From Neoconidiobolus thromboides FSU 785 (Eukaryota > Entomophthoromycota > Entomophthoromycetes > Entomophthorales > Neoconidiobolaceae), in NCBI GenBank assembly GCA_025603075.1, contig MU626506.1, forward strand, positions 1 through 26,621: 26,621 nucleotides of DNA, read 5' to 3'. Positions 8,633 to 17,400 of this stretch are shown piece by piece; position 1 is the first letter of the stretch, and the number at the start of each line of letters is the position of its first letter. The notes under the pieces are model-generated. The model was not told where the DNA came from. It made no database searches and saw only the letters and a list, made by a program, of their open reading frames with translations. A program made the translations under genes and the position numbers.

Positions 8633-9094
8633 TGAGATCTGGTATTCAGTAATTGATATCAATAAAAGTTATTGCCTAATTGACTATACTGTAAATCGAA
8701 AGGTGTTAGTTTATGTGGCTAATATAGACTTGAATTGTGAAGAATAGGATGTAATAGGCTATGAACTATATAAGACAAATAGAATAGACCATACTGGTAT
8801 AAAATCTACGTAAAATACTATTAAGAAAATTTAATAGCTTTATTAAATGTACGAGATATCAGGGAATAGTTCAGTTAAAAAGCCTCGAACTGCTGTTTTA
8901 GAATCTCTTTTATACTCCGATAAGCATAGATATCAAAACGAGAGGATAATATCCTTTGAGATGAAGATAAAAATTCTCATAGCAAATCAAGATAAGAGCA
9001 TGGGACTAATTGTCTCTAAAATCGAGAACACAACAGCTTAGGCGATTGTTATGCTATAATTAACCATGGGACTCTGATAAAGCGATATTTCACA
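8633..9094 (+). repeat. Dispersed ~460-bp repeat, copy 2 (complete)
   Basis: This is the only copy with both ends inside the window. It starts TGAGATCTGG (TGTGAAATCTGG in copy 3) and ends GCGATATTTCACA, so the ends are TG...CA and form an imperfect inverted repeat. I see no clear target-site duplication. Positions 8810-9004 are identical base for base to 26427-26621, while 8633-8809 is only about 83% like 26251-26426. The right half matches copy 1. It may be a solo LTR, a MITE, or a fragment of a larger element carrying part of a gene. Confidence 0.85.
8847..9041 (+). CDS. Short ORF (64 aa) inside the dispersed repeat, unrecognised
   Basis: The ATG at 8847 opens a charged 64-residue frame that begins MYEISGNSSVKKPRT and ends SKIENTTA. 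The same frame is open in copy 3 (from 26464 to the window end, identical) and in copy 1 up to the same stop. Between copies 1 and 2 the region from LLYS to the stop has no indels. Most replacements are conservative (Asp/Glu, Lys/Arg, Leu/Ile, Met/Val). This suggests past or present coding selection. It could be the end of an element-borne protein or an exon of a host gene family. No domain is recognised. Confidence 0.3.
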   Translation: MYEISGNSSVKKPRTAVLESLLYSDKHRYQNERIISFEMKIKILIANQDKSMGLIVSKIENTTA

Positions 9095-9330
9095 GTAATC
9101 TAAATCTTTTCTTATGACAACAATTACTTAGTTTATGTATGTTTTGTTAAAAAATAAATAATTCTATAAAGAATATATATCACAATATTATTAAAAAGCT
9201 TTCATTTTCTTTAAATATTAATATTAATATATTAAATGTCTGTAGTTTAAGTCACAAAACTAAGTTACAAATTTTATGTAAGGAATTTTACTAATTTTAT
9301 ATAAAAAATTATTTAGATAGAACATAAAAG

Positions 9331-9437
9331 TAAATGGGAGTGTTTTTTTCGACTTCATTATTTTTTCCCTTTTTTAAACGCTATTTAAGCGGAAAATTTG
9401 TTAGTAAAATTCTTAAATACAAAAATACATCACCATA
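9331..9437 (-). mobile_element. MITE family A, copy 7
   Basis: It runs from TAAATGGGAGTGTTTTTTTC to AAATACATCACCATA, with the core ACGCTATTTAAGCGG. Its right end abuts the broken kelch-like reading frame on the minus strand, which runs into it at 9437. Confidence 0.85.
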
Positions 9438-9662
9438 TGTTTCCCATTCCACAATATTATCTACTGATTTAAACTCGTTTTTTAAATCCAATGTAGACAA
9501 TTTTTCATTTGATTTGATTCCGTTTACATTTGGCAAATATATTCTTTCATCTAAATAGTACGCTTTATCTTCAATTATAGTGCAGCCACCAAATTGTACT
9601 CTTGGTAAAAAAGCTGCAGCTTTATTAAGTAAAAAAATGGCAAGTAATAGTAGAACAAGCAT
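9438..9662 (-). pseudogene. 5' fragment of a secreted kelch-repeat-like protein gene, truncated at a MITE
   Basis: From the ATG at 9662 (minus) the frame encodes a signal peptide (MLVLLLLAIFLLNKAAA) and about 58 more residues. These include FLPRVQFGGCTIIEDKAYYL and LSTLDLKNEF, and end near IVEWET. The pattern resembles the start of fungal extracellular kelch/galactose-oxidase-like proteins, in which a PR..FG-C-(x)-I motif and an LDL turn begin the first blades. A full protein would be several hundred residues. Here the frame runs straight into MITE copy 7, and no continuation is visible beyond it at positions below 9331. It is most likely a gene relic. The kelch assignment rests on pattern memory only. 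Confidence 0.45.
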
Positions 9663-9782
9663 CAAAAAAGATATCAAATAGTTGTTATTTGATTCAAAGA
9701 TATATCATATTTGTAAAAACTTTCTTTTTAAACCAATCATAAATAACAACAATAGATATATCTTAATAATATAAATTAAAAT

Positions 9783-9876
9783 TCGGAGATGCTCTTTGGT
9801 TTCATTAATTTTCCATTTTTGAGTACTATTTAAGTGGAATTAGTAATTTTAAACAAAAGAAATACATTCCCATTTA
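9783..9876 (-). mobile_element. MITE family A, copy 8 (degenerate)
   Basis: A shortened, diverged copy, from TTCGGAGATGCTCTTTGGTTTC to AAATACATTCCCATTTA, with the core GAGTACTATTTAAGTGG. Both ends and the core are recognisable despite deletions. Confidence 0.65.
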
Positions 9877-9894
9877 CTTGTTTTCAATTCTAGA

Positions 9895-10074
9895 TATGAG
9901 AGTGTTTTTTTAGCAATCGCCCTTTTTTGCTATTTTTAAGCCTTAAAAATTAACTGGTCAATTAAAATACTCAAATTTGAACCAAAAGGGATTTTATAGA
10001 GGATTTTTCGAAGTCACTATGCATTTTCGTTTTTTTGAAATAACAAAGGGTAATTGATAAAAGACATTCCCATA
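9895..10074. mobile_element. MITE family B, 180 bp with ~34-bp inverted ends
   Basis: The left end starts TATGAGAGTGTTTTTTTAGC and the reverse complement of the right end starts TATGGGAATGTCTTTTATCA. About three quarters of the first 34 bases match between them (both contain CAAT-x-x-CCCTTT). The outermost bases resemble family A (TATGGGAGTGT), so both families may be moved by one transposase, but the interior is unrelated. Confidence 0.6.
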
Positions 10075-10091
10075 TAGAACGTCTTTCTTTA

Positions 10092-10165
10092 TATGACTGT
10101 TTTTTATTTTTAAGCTTAGAATTTGAGCAAATCACCAAACTATTAAATTGAAATGCATCCCCATT
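10092..10165. mobile_element. Probable MITE remnant (74 bp)
   Basis: It starts TATGACTGTTTTTTATTTTTA and ends ATGCATCCCCAT, which resembles the two ends of family A around a short unrelated or deleted interior. It follows family B by 17 bp. Confidence 0.4.
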
Positions 10166-11160
10166 TATTATCATCTTCCTTTTGCGAGGTTTATATGCCA
10201 AGCATTTGATTAGCTACGATAAAAGCCAGGTACTTAGGGCAGTCAACTTGTCAGAGTAGCCAACTATTAAGCTCTTTCCAGAAGAAATTGAATTGAGCCA
10301 AATGACTTCTATCAAATGTGGAAGTAAAAAACAAAGTAAGATCCAATTTACTTCTGCTTTTCATAGGGCTTCCCTTTGAGAGGTAAGAGAGGATAGAGTT
10401 GGAATTTATATGTATTTGTTGTTGACTTGAGTGATTTTTCTAATAATGGCTAAATTAAATTCTAAACTTATTAAAAAACTGTTTCTATATCACAAATTTT
10501 GACAATTATGATTTTTTTTATATGCTATAAAATAATAGAAAATGTTAAGTGTTTAAAAATAATATTTCTAGAGAATGCCGTCTACATTGTCACTGACTGA
10601 TATTTAAATAAGTTAGTTAGAGAGTATACAAAAACAAGATTAGCTTGAAATTCTTTTTTTAAATCATTGGTTGATGAGAATTAACTTATTTGGGTAATAG
10701 GTGTTTATATACTTATTTCAAAACCTGGATTGTATAGCCATTTCAACTCTAAATTACACAGTTGTTATGGTGATATCAAGCATATGTGCTCAATATAAAA
10801 GGTGGGCGCGCTGTATCATTTTAATGTACCTCTAATTTATTTGGAGCTAATGAAAGTAAATTTTTCTGATCAAATCTCAACTTGTAAGGATAATAATGAC
10901 CAAAAGGTATTAGAAATATGAATCATCCAGAGATAGTAGTTATATGACTTCACTAAAAAGTTGATAGGACAAAATTATCCTTAGATCCTTAAATTTTTTT
11001 ATTTAGCTTATAACCATATTATATTTTGGAACCTTAAAGCTTAATCTACCCAAGTAAAACATCAAGCTACTTTATATCTCTATTAGTAATATTTCTCGAT
11101 TTCTAAAATATTGAGTATCAGCACAATTTCAAACTTTGCTTTTTAATTGGTCACATTCAA
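10166..11160. other. About 1 kb without a recognisable gene
   Basis: A few short open stretches exist (for example around 10275-10380) but they have no start, splice or family signals that hold together. The last ~200 bp before 11212 is the likely promoter of the Cdc25-like gene. Confidence 0.5.
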
Positions 11161-11211
11161 ATGTTACATTTATTTCCAAATAAAATTAAAAATTCTAAAG
11201 TGAAACCAATA

Positions 11212-11760
11212 ATGAGTAATAAAAAATACCATCCTGAAATCGAATTCATAGATCCAAAGCAGTTAGCTGAGGATATCCTGAACGACAAATTGCGCGTAAA
11301 GTAAGGATAACAATGAAGATTATTCAAATTAATTGACTGAATTCATTATAGTGATGATATAGCTATTGTTGATGTAAGAGATAATGACTTTGTGGTAAGG
11401 ATTAGTATAAGATAGAGCTCAGCAAAATTAAGTATTTGATTATAGGGGGGGAACGTTACTGGAGTTATCAATTCACCAAGTAAAAAATATGAAGATGAAA
11501 AGCAAGAATTATATAACAGAGTTAAGGATAAAAAAAGAGTGATATTTTATTGTGGCTCTTCTACTGGAAGAGGGCCTAGAATCGCAGGTTTTTATAAAGA
11601 CTTTCTAAATCAAAGGCAAAAAGAGGACGACTTTGATGGAAACAAAGATCAAAAAGTAGAGGTATTGAGCTATGGCTTCAAGGCCTGGTATCCACTTTAT
11701 AAAGATGAAACTAAGCTGGTTGAAAATTTCGATCCTTTAATTTGGGATAAAAATGAATAA
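11212..11760 (+). CDS. Cdc25/Ych1-like rhodanese-domain phosphatase or arsenate reductase, 3 exons
   Basis: I read the gene as join(11212..11300, 11352..11394, 11446..11760), 148 residues, the usual size of single-domain Cdc25-like proteins such as yeast Ych1 or fission-yeast Ibp1. The rhodanese fold is shown by IAIVDVRDNDFVGG (33-46) and GVINSPS, followed by the active-site loop YCGSSTGRGPR (79-89). In that loop Cys80 and Arg86 form the CX5R signature. The usual His before the catalytic Cys is Tyr. Introns are 50-51 nt, GT-AG, phases consistent. An in-frame ATG at 11161 would add 17 residues. I prefer 11212 because family members start close to the rhodanese core. The role could be protein-tyrosine dephosphorylation or arsenate reduction (Arr2-like), and the sequence alone does not decide. 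The gene converges with the next one, with 40 bp between stops. Confidence 0.88.
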
Positions 11761-11800
11761 ACTTAGGGAGATGTTATAATTTATTTTAATTTTTTTATTA

Positions 11801-12677
11801 TTAAAACTCCCAATAATAGAAGTTATTACAACTAGAACTTTTTATATTAGTTGAAATCATTATACTTTTATCTAGCATATACTCATTTGATGGTAAGTTA
11901 AGTTTTGAATTTTGCTTGACTAAAGTTCTAAAATCAATGGTATACAAAGGCGAATAGACACACATGGTATGATACTCGCCAAATTCTCCTAACAAATTAA
12001 GACCAGAATCGCTCTCTTTTAACAACTCATAACTTAATAATTTACCAATCCATTTTTCTCCATCCTTTATTTTAGTTTTATTGATACAAGTTATATATAC
12101 TTGAAATTTAGCTTCAAATAATTCATCTAGTATAACTTCACTATCTAAGCCCCATAAAGGTCGTAGGAGCTCCGCTCCTGTTCCATCAACTGCTCGCTCC
12201 ATAAAATCACTACATACTGGCAATACATCTCCTGAAATAAAAGTAAGTGAGTTATTGTTATTACATTGGTTATATTGTAAGTTACCAGTAACTAAATATT
12301 TAATATTATATTCCTTATTTAACTCTTTTATCCCATGTTGATATGACTCTAAATAACTTGGGATTTCATTGATTTGGACGATCTTGTGTGGAATACTTAA
12401 GGCCTTTGCTTGTAATCGGATTAGTTCTAAATTATGTGCCAGAAAGGGCGACTTTTGGGCTATTTGAAAGTTTGTTGTCAGAATTTACCACCATAGCTTT
12501 TGGTCTATTTACCTGGAATGAAGGTAACTAAAATTACTACGTCATACTGTGGATCTTAAATAGAGTTGTTATTGAAGTTTGATTCAAAGTTGATAATACT
12601 TTACCTTGTTTCATTTTAAATAGCACTAGATTGCTGTCTTTACCACCAGAGTAGGATACGGCCACTTTAATTACCAT
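11801..12677 (-). CDS. PP-loop ATPase of the diphthamide-synthase family (COG2102, Dph6-related), 4 exons
   Basis: The gene reads complement(join(11801..12231, 12286..12459, 12513..12546, 12600..12677)), 238 residues. The N-terminus has the adenine-nucleotide alpha-hydrolase loop VSYSGGKDS (7-15). Exon 2 supplies YDVVILVTFIP, then come HNLELIRLQAKALSIPH, TGDVLPVCSDFMERA and GTGAELLRPLWGLD (112-125), and GEFGEYHT (177-184). All are hallmarks of the Diphthami_syn_2 family, whose eukaryotic member Dph6 amidates diphthine on EF2. The TGDV and GTG-x-EL-x-x-PLWG motifs look like the short prokaryote-type members and not like canonical eukaryotic Dph6. The Cys of the common CGE-x-GEYHT motif is Leu. 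The first intron uses a GTATTA donor. The 54-nt third intron is in frame and open, so it could be retained, but TTATTTCAG and the restored TGDV motif favour splicing. Confidence 0.82.
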
Positions 12678-12902
12678 TGTTTATAAGAAATGCTTTTACT
12701 ATATGCTTTGTTTAAATTGACTTAGTTTGTAACAAATAGAATCAAGTAGCCAATAACATTCATTAGAAGATAAAAGATAATGATAAGAATTAGTAAACTA
12801 TAAAATGATAGTGAATGGTACAATAGAGTAGAACAACAAAAATTTTAAAGCTATTTTATTCTATAAAGGTTAGGATGGATTTAAATAAAGGATGATAGCG
12901 AT

Positions 12903-12972
12903 AAATAATCCTTATATAAATAGGAGTCTATTTTCACGTCCGAAATTTTCGACCCCAAAATAAGGATTATTT
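12903..12972. promoter_or_regulatory. Perfect 13-bp inverted repeat AAATAATCCTTAT / ATAAGGATTATTT
   Basis: The left arm is at 12903-12915 and the right arm at 12960-12972, 44 bp apart, about 195-265 bp upstream of the GGC1 ATG. Each arm contains TAATCC/GGATTA, a core bound by some homeodomain proteins. It may be a paired operator or a stem in a transcript. The factor is unknown. Confidence 0.4.
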
Positions 12973-13002
12973 CAATAAAAGTGAGTCAACTTCCGAAGTG
13001 AA

Positions 13003-13036
13003 CCAATGGCCAAAATGGGGTCATATTATGGCCAAT
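13003..13036 (+). promoter_or_regulatory. Two CCAAT boxes upstream of GGC1
   Basis: CCAAT occurs at 13003-13007 and 13032-13036, about 130-165 bp before the GGC1 start. CCAAT bound by the HAP/NF-Y complex is a common activator site of fungal mitochondrial-function genes, so control of GGC1 by HAP is a reasonable inference. Confidence 0.4.
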
Positions 13037-13166
13037 AAAACTCATCAGAACCCATTAAAAATACGTCCTCTATCAAAAAAGATTAGGAATAAAAATTGAA
13101 TCCCTTAAAAACTCAAACTCAAAAGTCAACTTTGGTTTTTTTCAAAAAAATTAAGATAAAGTTAAA

Positions 13167-14283
13167 ATGGGCGGCTTAGAAGCAAGCAGTAAAAAATCAG
13201 AATCTGGTTTAGCAAGATTTTGCGGTTCAGCAAGTTCAGGTCTTTTAGAGTTATTGGGGTTCCATCCAGTAGATACCGTTGCCAAACGTTTGATGTCAAA
13301 TCAAAGCTCTGTAAGTGAAACAAATCATAAAATAATTTAGTGCTTAGGCTCATAGCTTTTTATTAGATCTTTGTTAAAGGAGCACCATTGTCAGAAAGTA
13401 TGGCCAGTTTAAACAAAGTTGTTTTTAAGGTAAGATTAGTCATTTTAACAAATAAAAACATTAAACTAAACCAACGTAGAGTGCTGCTGAGCAATCCTTT
13501 ATAAAAAAATATACTAGTTTATTCCCAGGTTTGGGATTTGCTGCCGGATATAAAATCACCCAAAGAGTATATAAATACGGAGGTCAACCCTACGTCAAAG
13601 ATTACTTAAACACCAATCACCGCTCTTTTTTCACTAACTTCTTTGGCGAAAAGACTGGTAAAACAGTTATGCACGCTACTGCTGGTTCCATTGTTGGTAT
13701 TGGCGAAGTAGCTTTACTTCCATTAGATGTACTTAAAATCAAGTCCCAAACTAACCCAGAAACTCTCAAGGGTAGAGGTATCTTTGCCTTGATTAAGGAT
13801 GAAGGCCTTGGGCTGTATCGGTAAGTTAAAAAAATGTTTGAATTTGCTTTGTTTTAATAATTTTTTAGTGGTGGTATGTGGACCGCAGCCCGTAATGCCC
13901 CAGGATCTTTTGCCTTATTTGGAGGAGCAGCTATTGTAAAAGAATATTTCTTTGGATTAAAGGATTACAATCAAGCTACCTTTTTCCAAAACTTCTGCTC
14001 ATCTATTGGAGGTGCCGTAGCTTCTATTACAGTCGCTGCCCCATTAGACGTAGTTAAAACTCGTATTCAAAATAGACCTTTTGATGCTCCAGAATCTGGA
14101 ATGAATATTATTAAAGATATGATTAAAAAAGAAGGTATGGGAGCTTTCTTTAAGGGGTTAACACCAAAGATATTAGTAGTTGGTCCTAAGCTTATCTTCT
14201 CATTCACTGTTGCTCAACAATTGATTCCTATATTCCATGAAACCTTTGAAAAAGCCGGAATTACCCATACAAGTCAAGCTTAA
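13167..14283 (+). CDS. GGC1: Mitochondrial GTP/GDP carrier, 4 exons
   Basis: This inner-membrane carrier exchanges matrix GDP for cytosolic GTP. In yeast its loss disturbs mitochondrial iron and DNA maintenance. The gene reads join(13167..13310, 13367..13429, 13480..13820, 13869..14283), 320 residues. It tracks yeast Ggc1 closely, for example SGLARFCGSASSGLLEL, FHPVDTVAKRLMSN, YKYGGQP, FGEKTGK and WTAARNAPGSFALFGG. The three carrier repeats are marked by PVDTVAKR (34-41), PLDVLKIK (150-157) and PLDVVKTR (241-248). There is no cleavable presequence, as usual in this family. All introns are GT-AG, 48-56 nt. The exon 2 acceptor at 13366 was chosen over two upstream AGs because it alone keeps the frame and gives IFVKGAPLSESMASLNKVVF, the counterpart of the yeast segment. 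A CCAAT pair lies upstream and AATAAATAAAA lies 60 bp after the stop. Confidence 0.95.
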
Positions 14284-14345
14284 GAAAATAATGACATAAC
14301 CTTGGTTATACATTTGTGCCACCCTTTTGATTTTATTTTTCGTAC

Positions 14346-14355
14346 AATAAATAAA
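14346..14355 (+). terminator. Polyadenylation signal of GGC1
   Basis: Two overlapping AATAAA motifs start 63 bp after the GGC1 stop codon. Confidence 0.45.
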
Positions 14356-14462
14356 ATTTAATTAGACATAAGTTTATTACTTTTTTGATTTATTCTTTTT
14401 ATTACACTTTAAGTTAATTTTTTACAAATATAAATTTAACTTTTTAAATTTATTTAGCTAAG

Positions 14463-17400
14463 ATGGGATTTAAAAATAAAAACAAAGGGAAAGCAAAGAA
14501 AAATAATAACAAAAATAAAAGTAAACAAATAAAAGAAAAGAAAGAAGAGATCGATATAAATGACCCATCTCCAAACACATTACTAATCAGTGAAGATCAA
14601 AATGATTTAAATCAAGATAAAAATAATGAGTCTGCTAGTGATAGCTCTACTCCAAATAATGAATCGAGTTCTGAGAGCAAAGATGAATTAAGCCAAGATC
14701 AAACTAATAAGTCTAATGATGAAGCTAAAAAATTGGATCTAGAGGGTAAAGACGATTCTGTTAGTAAAAATTTATTCCTAATTAGAGAATCAAAAGATGA
14801 ACTAATTCAAGATCAATCCAATAAATCTGGTGATAAGGTCGAAGGATCTAATAAAAACGTCAAAGATGAATCAAATCAAGATGAAATCATTAAATCTGAA
14901 AATGAGGTCATAATATCAGATGAACAACTTAAATCAAGGCAAGAGAAAGCTAAAGATCCCAATAATGAAAATAAAGAGCAAATAATACAAAAGGAGCGTA
15001 ATGAATCCAATAACGAGAGTAAAAAGCCAAGTCAAGCTGAGACTGAAGAGAAGTTTACATATTCAATTATGGAAAATAAGCAAACACTATCAGATAATAC
15101 TATGAATTCAAACAACGAAAATAGAAATAAATTAATAAAAGATGCATTTAACGAATCTATTAATAATGGAAACGAAATGGAGAAAGTTCAAGTTGTTAAT
15201 CCTAGTAGTGAGATCAGGAATGAGCTTAATGAAACTGTTTCTGAAAACAAAGAATCTGTTCAAGATAAAATTAAGGATTTCAAGAATAGAGATCTAACAA
15301 TAAATGAAGCTACCGATAGAAATAAGAGTAATAATACTCAGGGTGATAATAAAGTGGATTCAAGTGAAACAAAGTCTTACGCAGATATGGCAAAAGAAAG
15401 TGAACAAGGAACTAAAAACGAGGATTCTGAAGAATTCGAGTTTATTGAGCATACTTTGCCCTCACCTTCTAATGGAGAAATAGATGAAAACAAAGAAACA
15501 GGTAAAAACGGCCGAGCCTTAGAAGCTAAAGCAGAGCTTGAAATATCGAATGATAATGCTAAATCTAGAGATAAAGGATCAAATGATACTGCTGTTAAAC
15601 CAGAGCTTAAGGCCCTGGATAATATTCATGAAGCTAAAACCAAAGGACTGGACAATAATAGTGTTGGATCTAAGAGCGATGAAACAAATGAGAACGTCAT
15701 TGAGTCTAAAGATAAAGAACCAATAAATGCAACTACCAAAGCTAAAGATGAAGAGCCAAGCACTAATATACCATCAAGTGAAAATGAAGACCAAAATACT
15801 AAGCAAGTTGACAAAAATTCAGATTCAACACAAAATACCAAAGAAAGTCTACCAGCTAAAGATACTACAACAAAAGACAAAAATAGTACAAACAATGGAA
15901 AGGTATCGAGTACTAATGGTGGACCAAAAATTTCCAAAAGCAAAGATATAGAAGAAAACGATTTAACTAAGGATATTATTTCAAAAGATAAAGATGCTGG
16001 GGTAGAATCATCGCCAATTAATGAAAATGACCCACAAACTTCTGAAAAAGAAGAATTACAAAAAAATATCAATAAAAAACCGCCAATTAAAGACACTACT
16101 GTAGAAGACAAAGATGGCTCGAAAGCTGAAACAAACTCAAGTGATGTTAATATCCTAAAATCTACTCATAAACGAGATTCGCAACAAATTACAAATAAAA
16201 AAGAATTAGCTAAAGGCACTGACGTTAAAGGTAAAATGGTTCCTGAAAATGATGATGTCTTACAGGCTACTAAAAAAGAAGACACAATACAAAATATTCA
16301 AGAAAATTCACCAGTTAAAGACATAACTGTAAAAGACGACAGTGGTATAAAGGCTAATACAGCGTCAAGTGGTGGTAATGTCCCACAAAGCACTGACAAT
16401 GAAGGCTCAAAGGAAAATATAAATGAAAGCCCACTTCCTAAAGAAAATACTGTAAAGAGCAAGGATGACATAAAAGCTGAAACAGTAGTAAATGACAATG
16501 AGTTTCCGGAATTTAGTGAAAAAGGAAATCCAAAGCAAATAATGGAAGGAAAATTATTAAATAAAGATGCTAGCCCAGAAAAGAAAAATAATGATAAAGC
16601 CGAATCAGCATCGAGTAATGATAAAGCCCTACAAGATACTGAAAATGAAAATTCAGGACTAAGTAGAATAGAAAAATTATCAGCTAATGATACTATTGTA
16701 AAAGACAACAGTGATAAAGATAAAACAGTGTTGAGTAATAACGATTCCCCACTAAATAACAAACTAGGAAAAGATACCAAAGATGGGAGATTAGCTGGAG
16801 ACAAAAAAGATAGTAATGATGGAGATAAAAATCTAATAGATGTTTTATCTAAAAATGACTCGAAGCCTATAAGTGAAACTACAATTGATGAGGCCAAAGA
16901 CAATGATTCAAAAGCAAGTAAGAAAGCAAAAGATTTGGACTTAAAATCAGCTGAATCAGAGAAAGAATTGGAGGATAAGGATAATGGCTCAGGTAATAAA
17001 GTTAGCAATTTGGACAGAAAAAATGATGAAGAGCCAATTCCCATATCAGAGCTTAAGGATCAGGCTGAAGATAAACTTAACTTAACTAATGAGTCAACTG
17101 AAACTAAAGGTACTGAGAAAGATGAGGTAAATAAGGGGGTTGAATCAACTAAATATCAAGGCCATGTCAACACCAAATCGGATGAAAACAAAGAATTGGA
17201 TTCGGAACCAAAACTATTGAAGCCAGACTTAAAAGAGGACGATGACAAAGTTGGATCAGTTGATGAATTATTATCAGATAATAAGGACTCAAAGGAAGCT
17301 AATACTGAATCAAGCGCAAAAAAAGATGACGAAGAACCTTCAGCATCGAAATCTGAACTACATAAGAATAACCTTGAAGATAATTCTGATGATAGTAAAT

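Larger units (their letters stand above)
12678..13166. promoter_or_regulatory. Divergent promoter region of the Dph6-like gene and GGC1
   Basis: About 490 bp separate the two start codons on opposite strands. No ORF is seen. The GGC1-proximal half holds a 13-bp perfect inverted repeat and two CCAAT boxes, listed separately. Confidence 0.6.

Noticed and set aside
8633-9094. Calling the dispersed repeat a solo LTR of a named retrotransposon family
   Set aside because: TG...CA ends fit, but no target-site duplication, primer-binding site or polyprotein is visible in the window, and the short inverted ends fit a MITE as well.
9334-9558. 74-codon plus-strand frame beginning in MITE copy 7
   Set aside because: It begins inside the MITE and then reads the kelch-like fragment on the wrong strand. 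No coding signal of its own.
9971-10201. 76-codon minus-strand frame
   Set aside because: It lies across the family B MITE and the adjacent remnant and is basic and low-complexity, so it is explained by the repeats.
12232-12285. Reading through the 54-nt third intron of the Dph6-like gene
   Set aside because: It is in frame and open, but it would insert an Asn-rich segment into the conserved TGDV motif, and both splice sites (GTAACT, TTATTTCAG) are good. Spliced form preferred, not proven.
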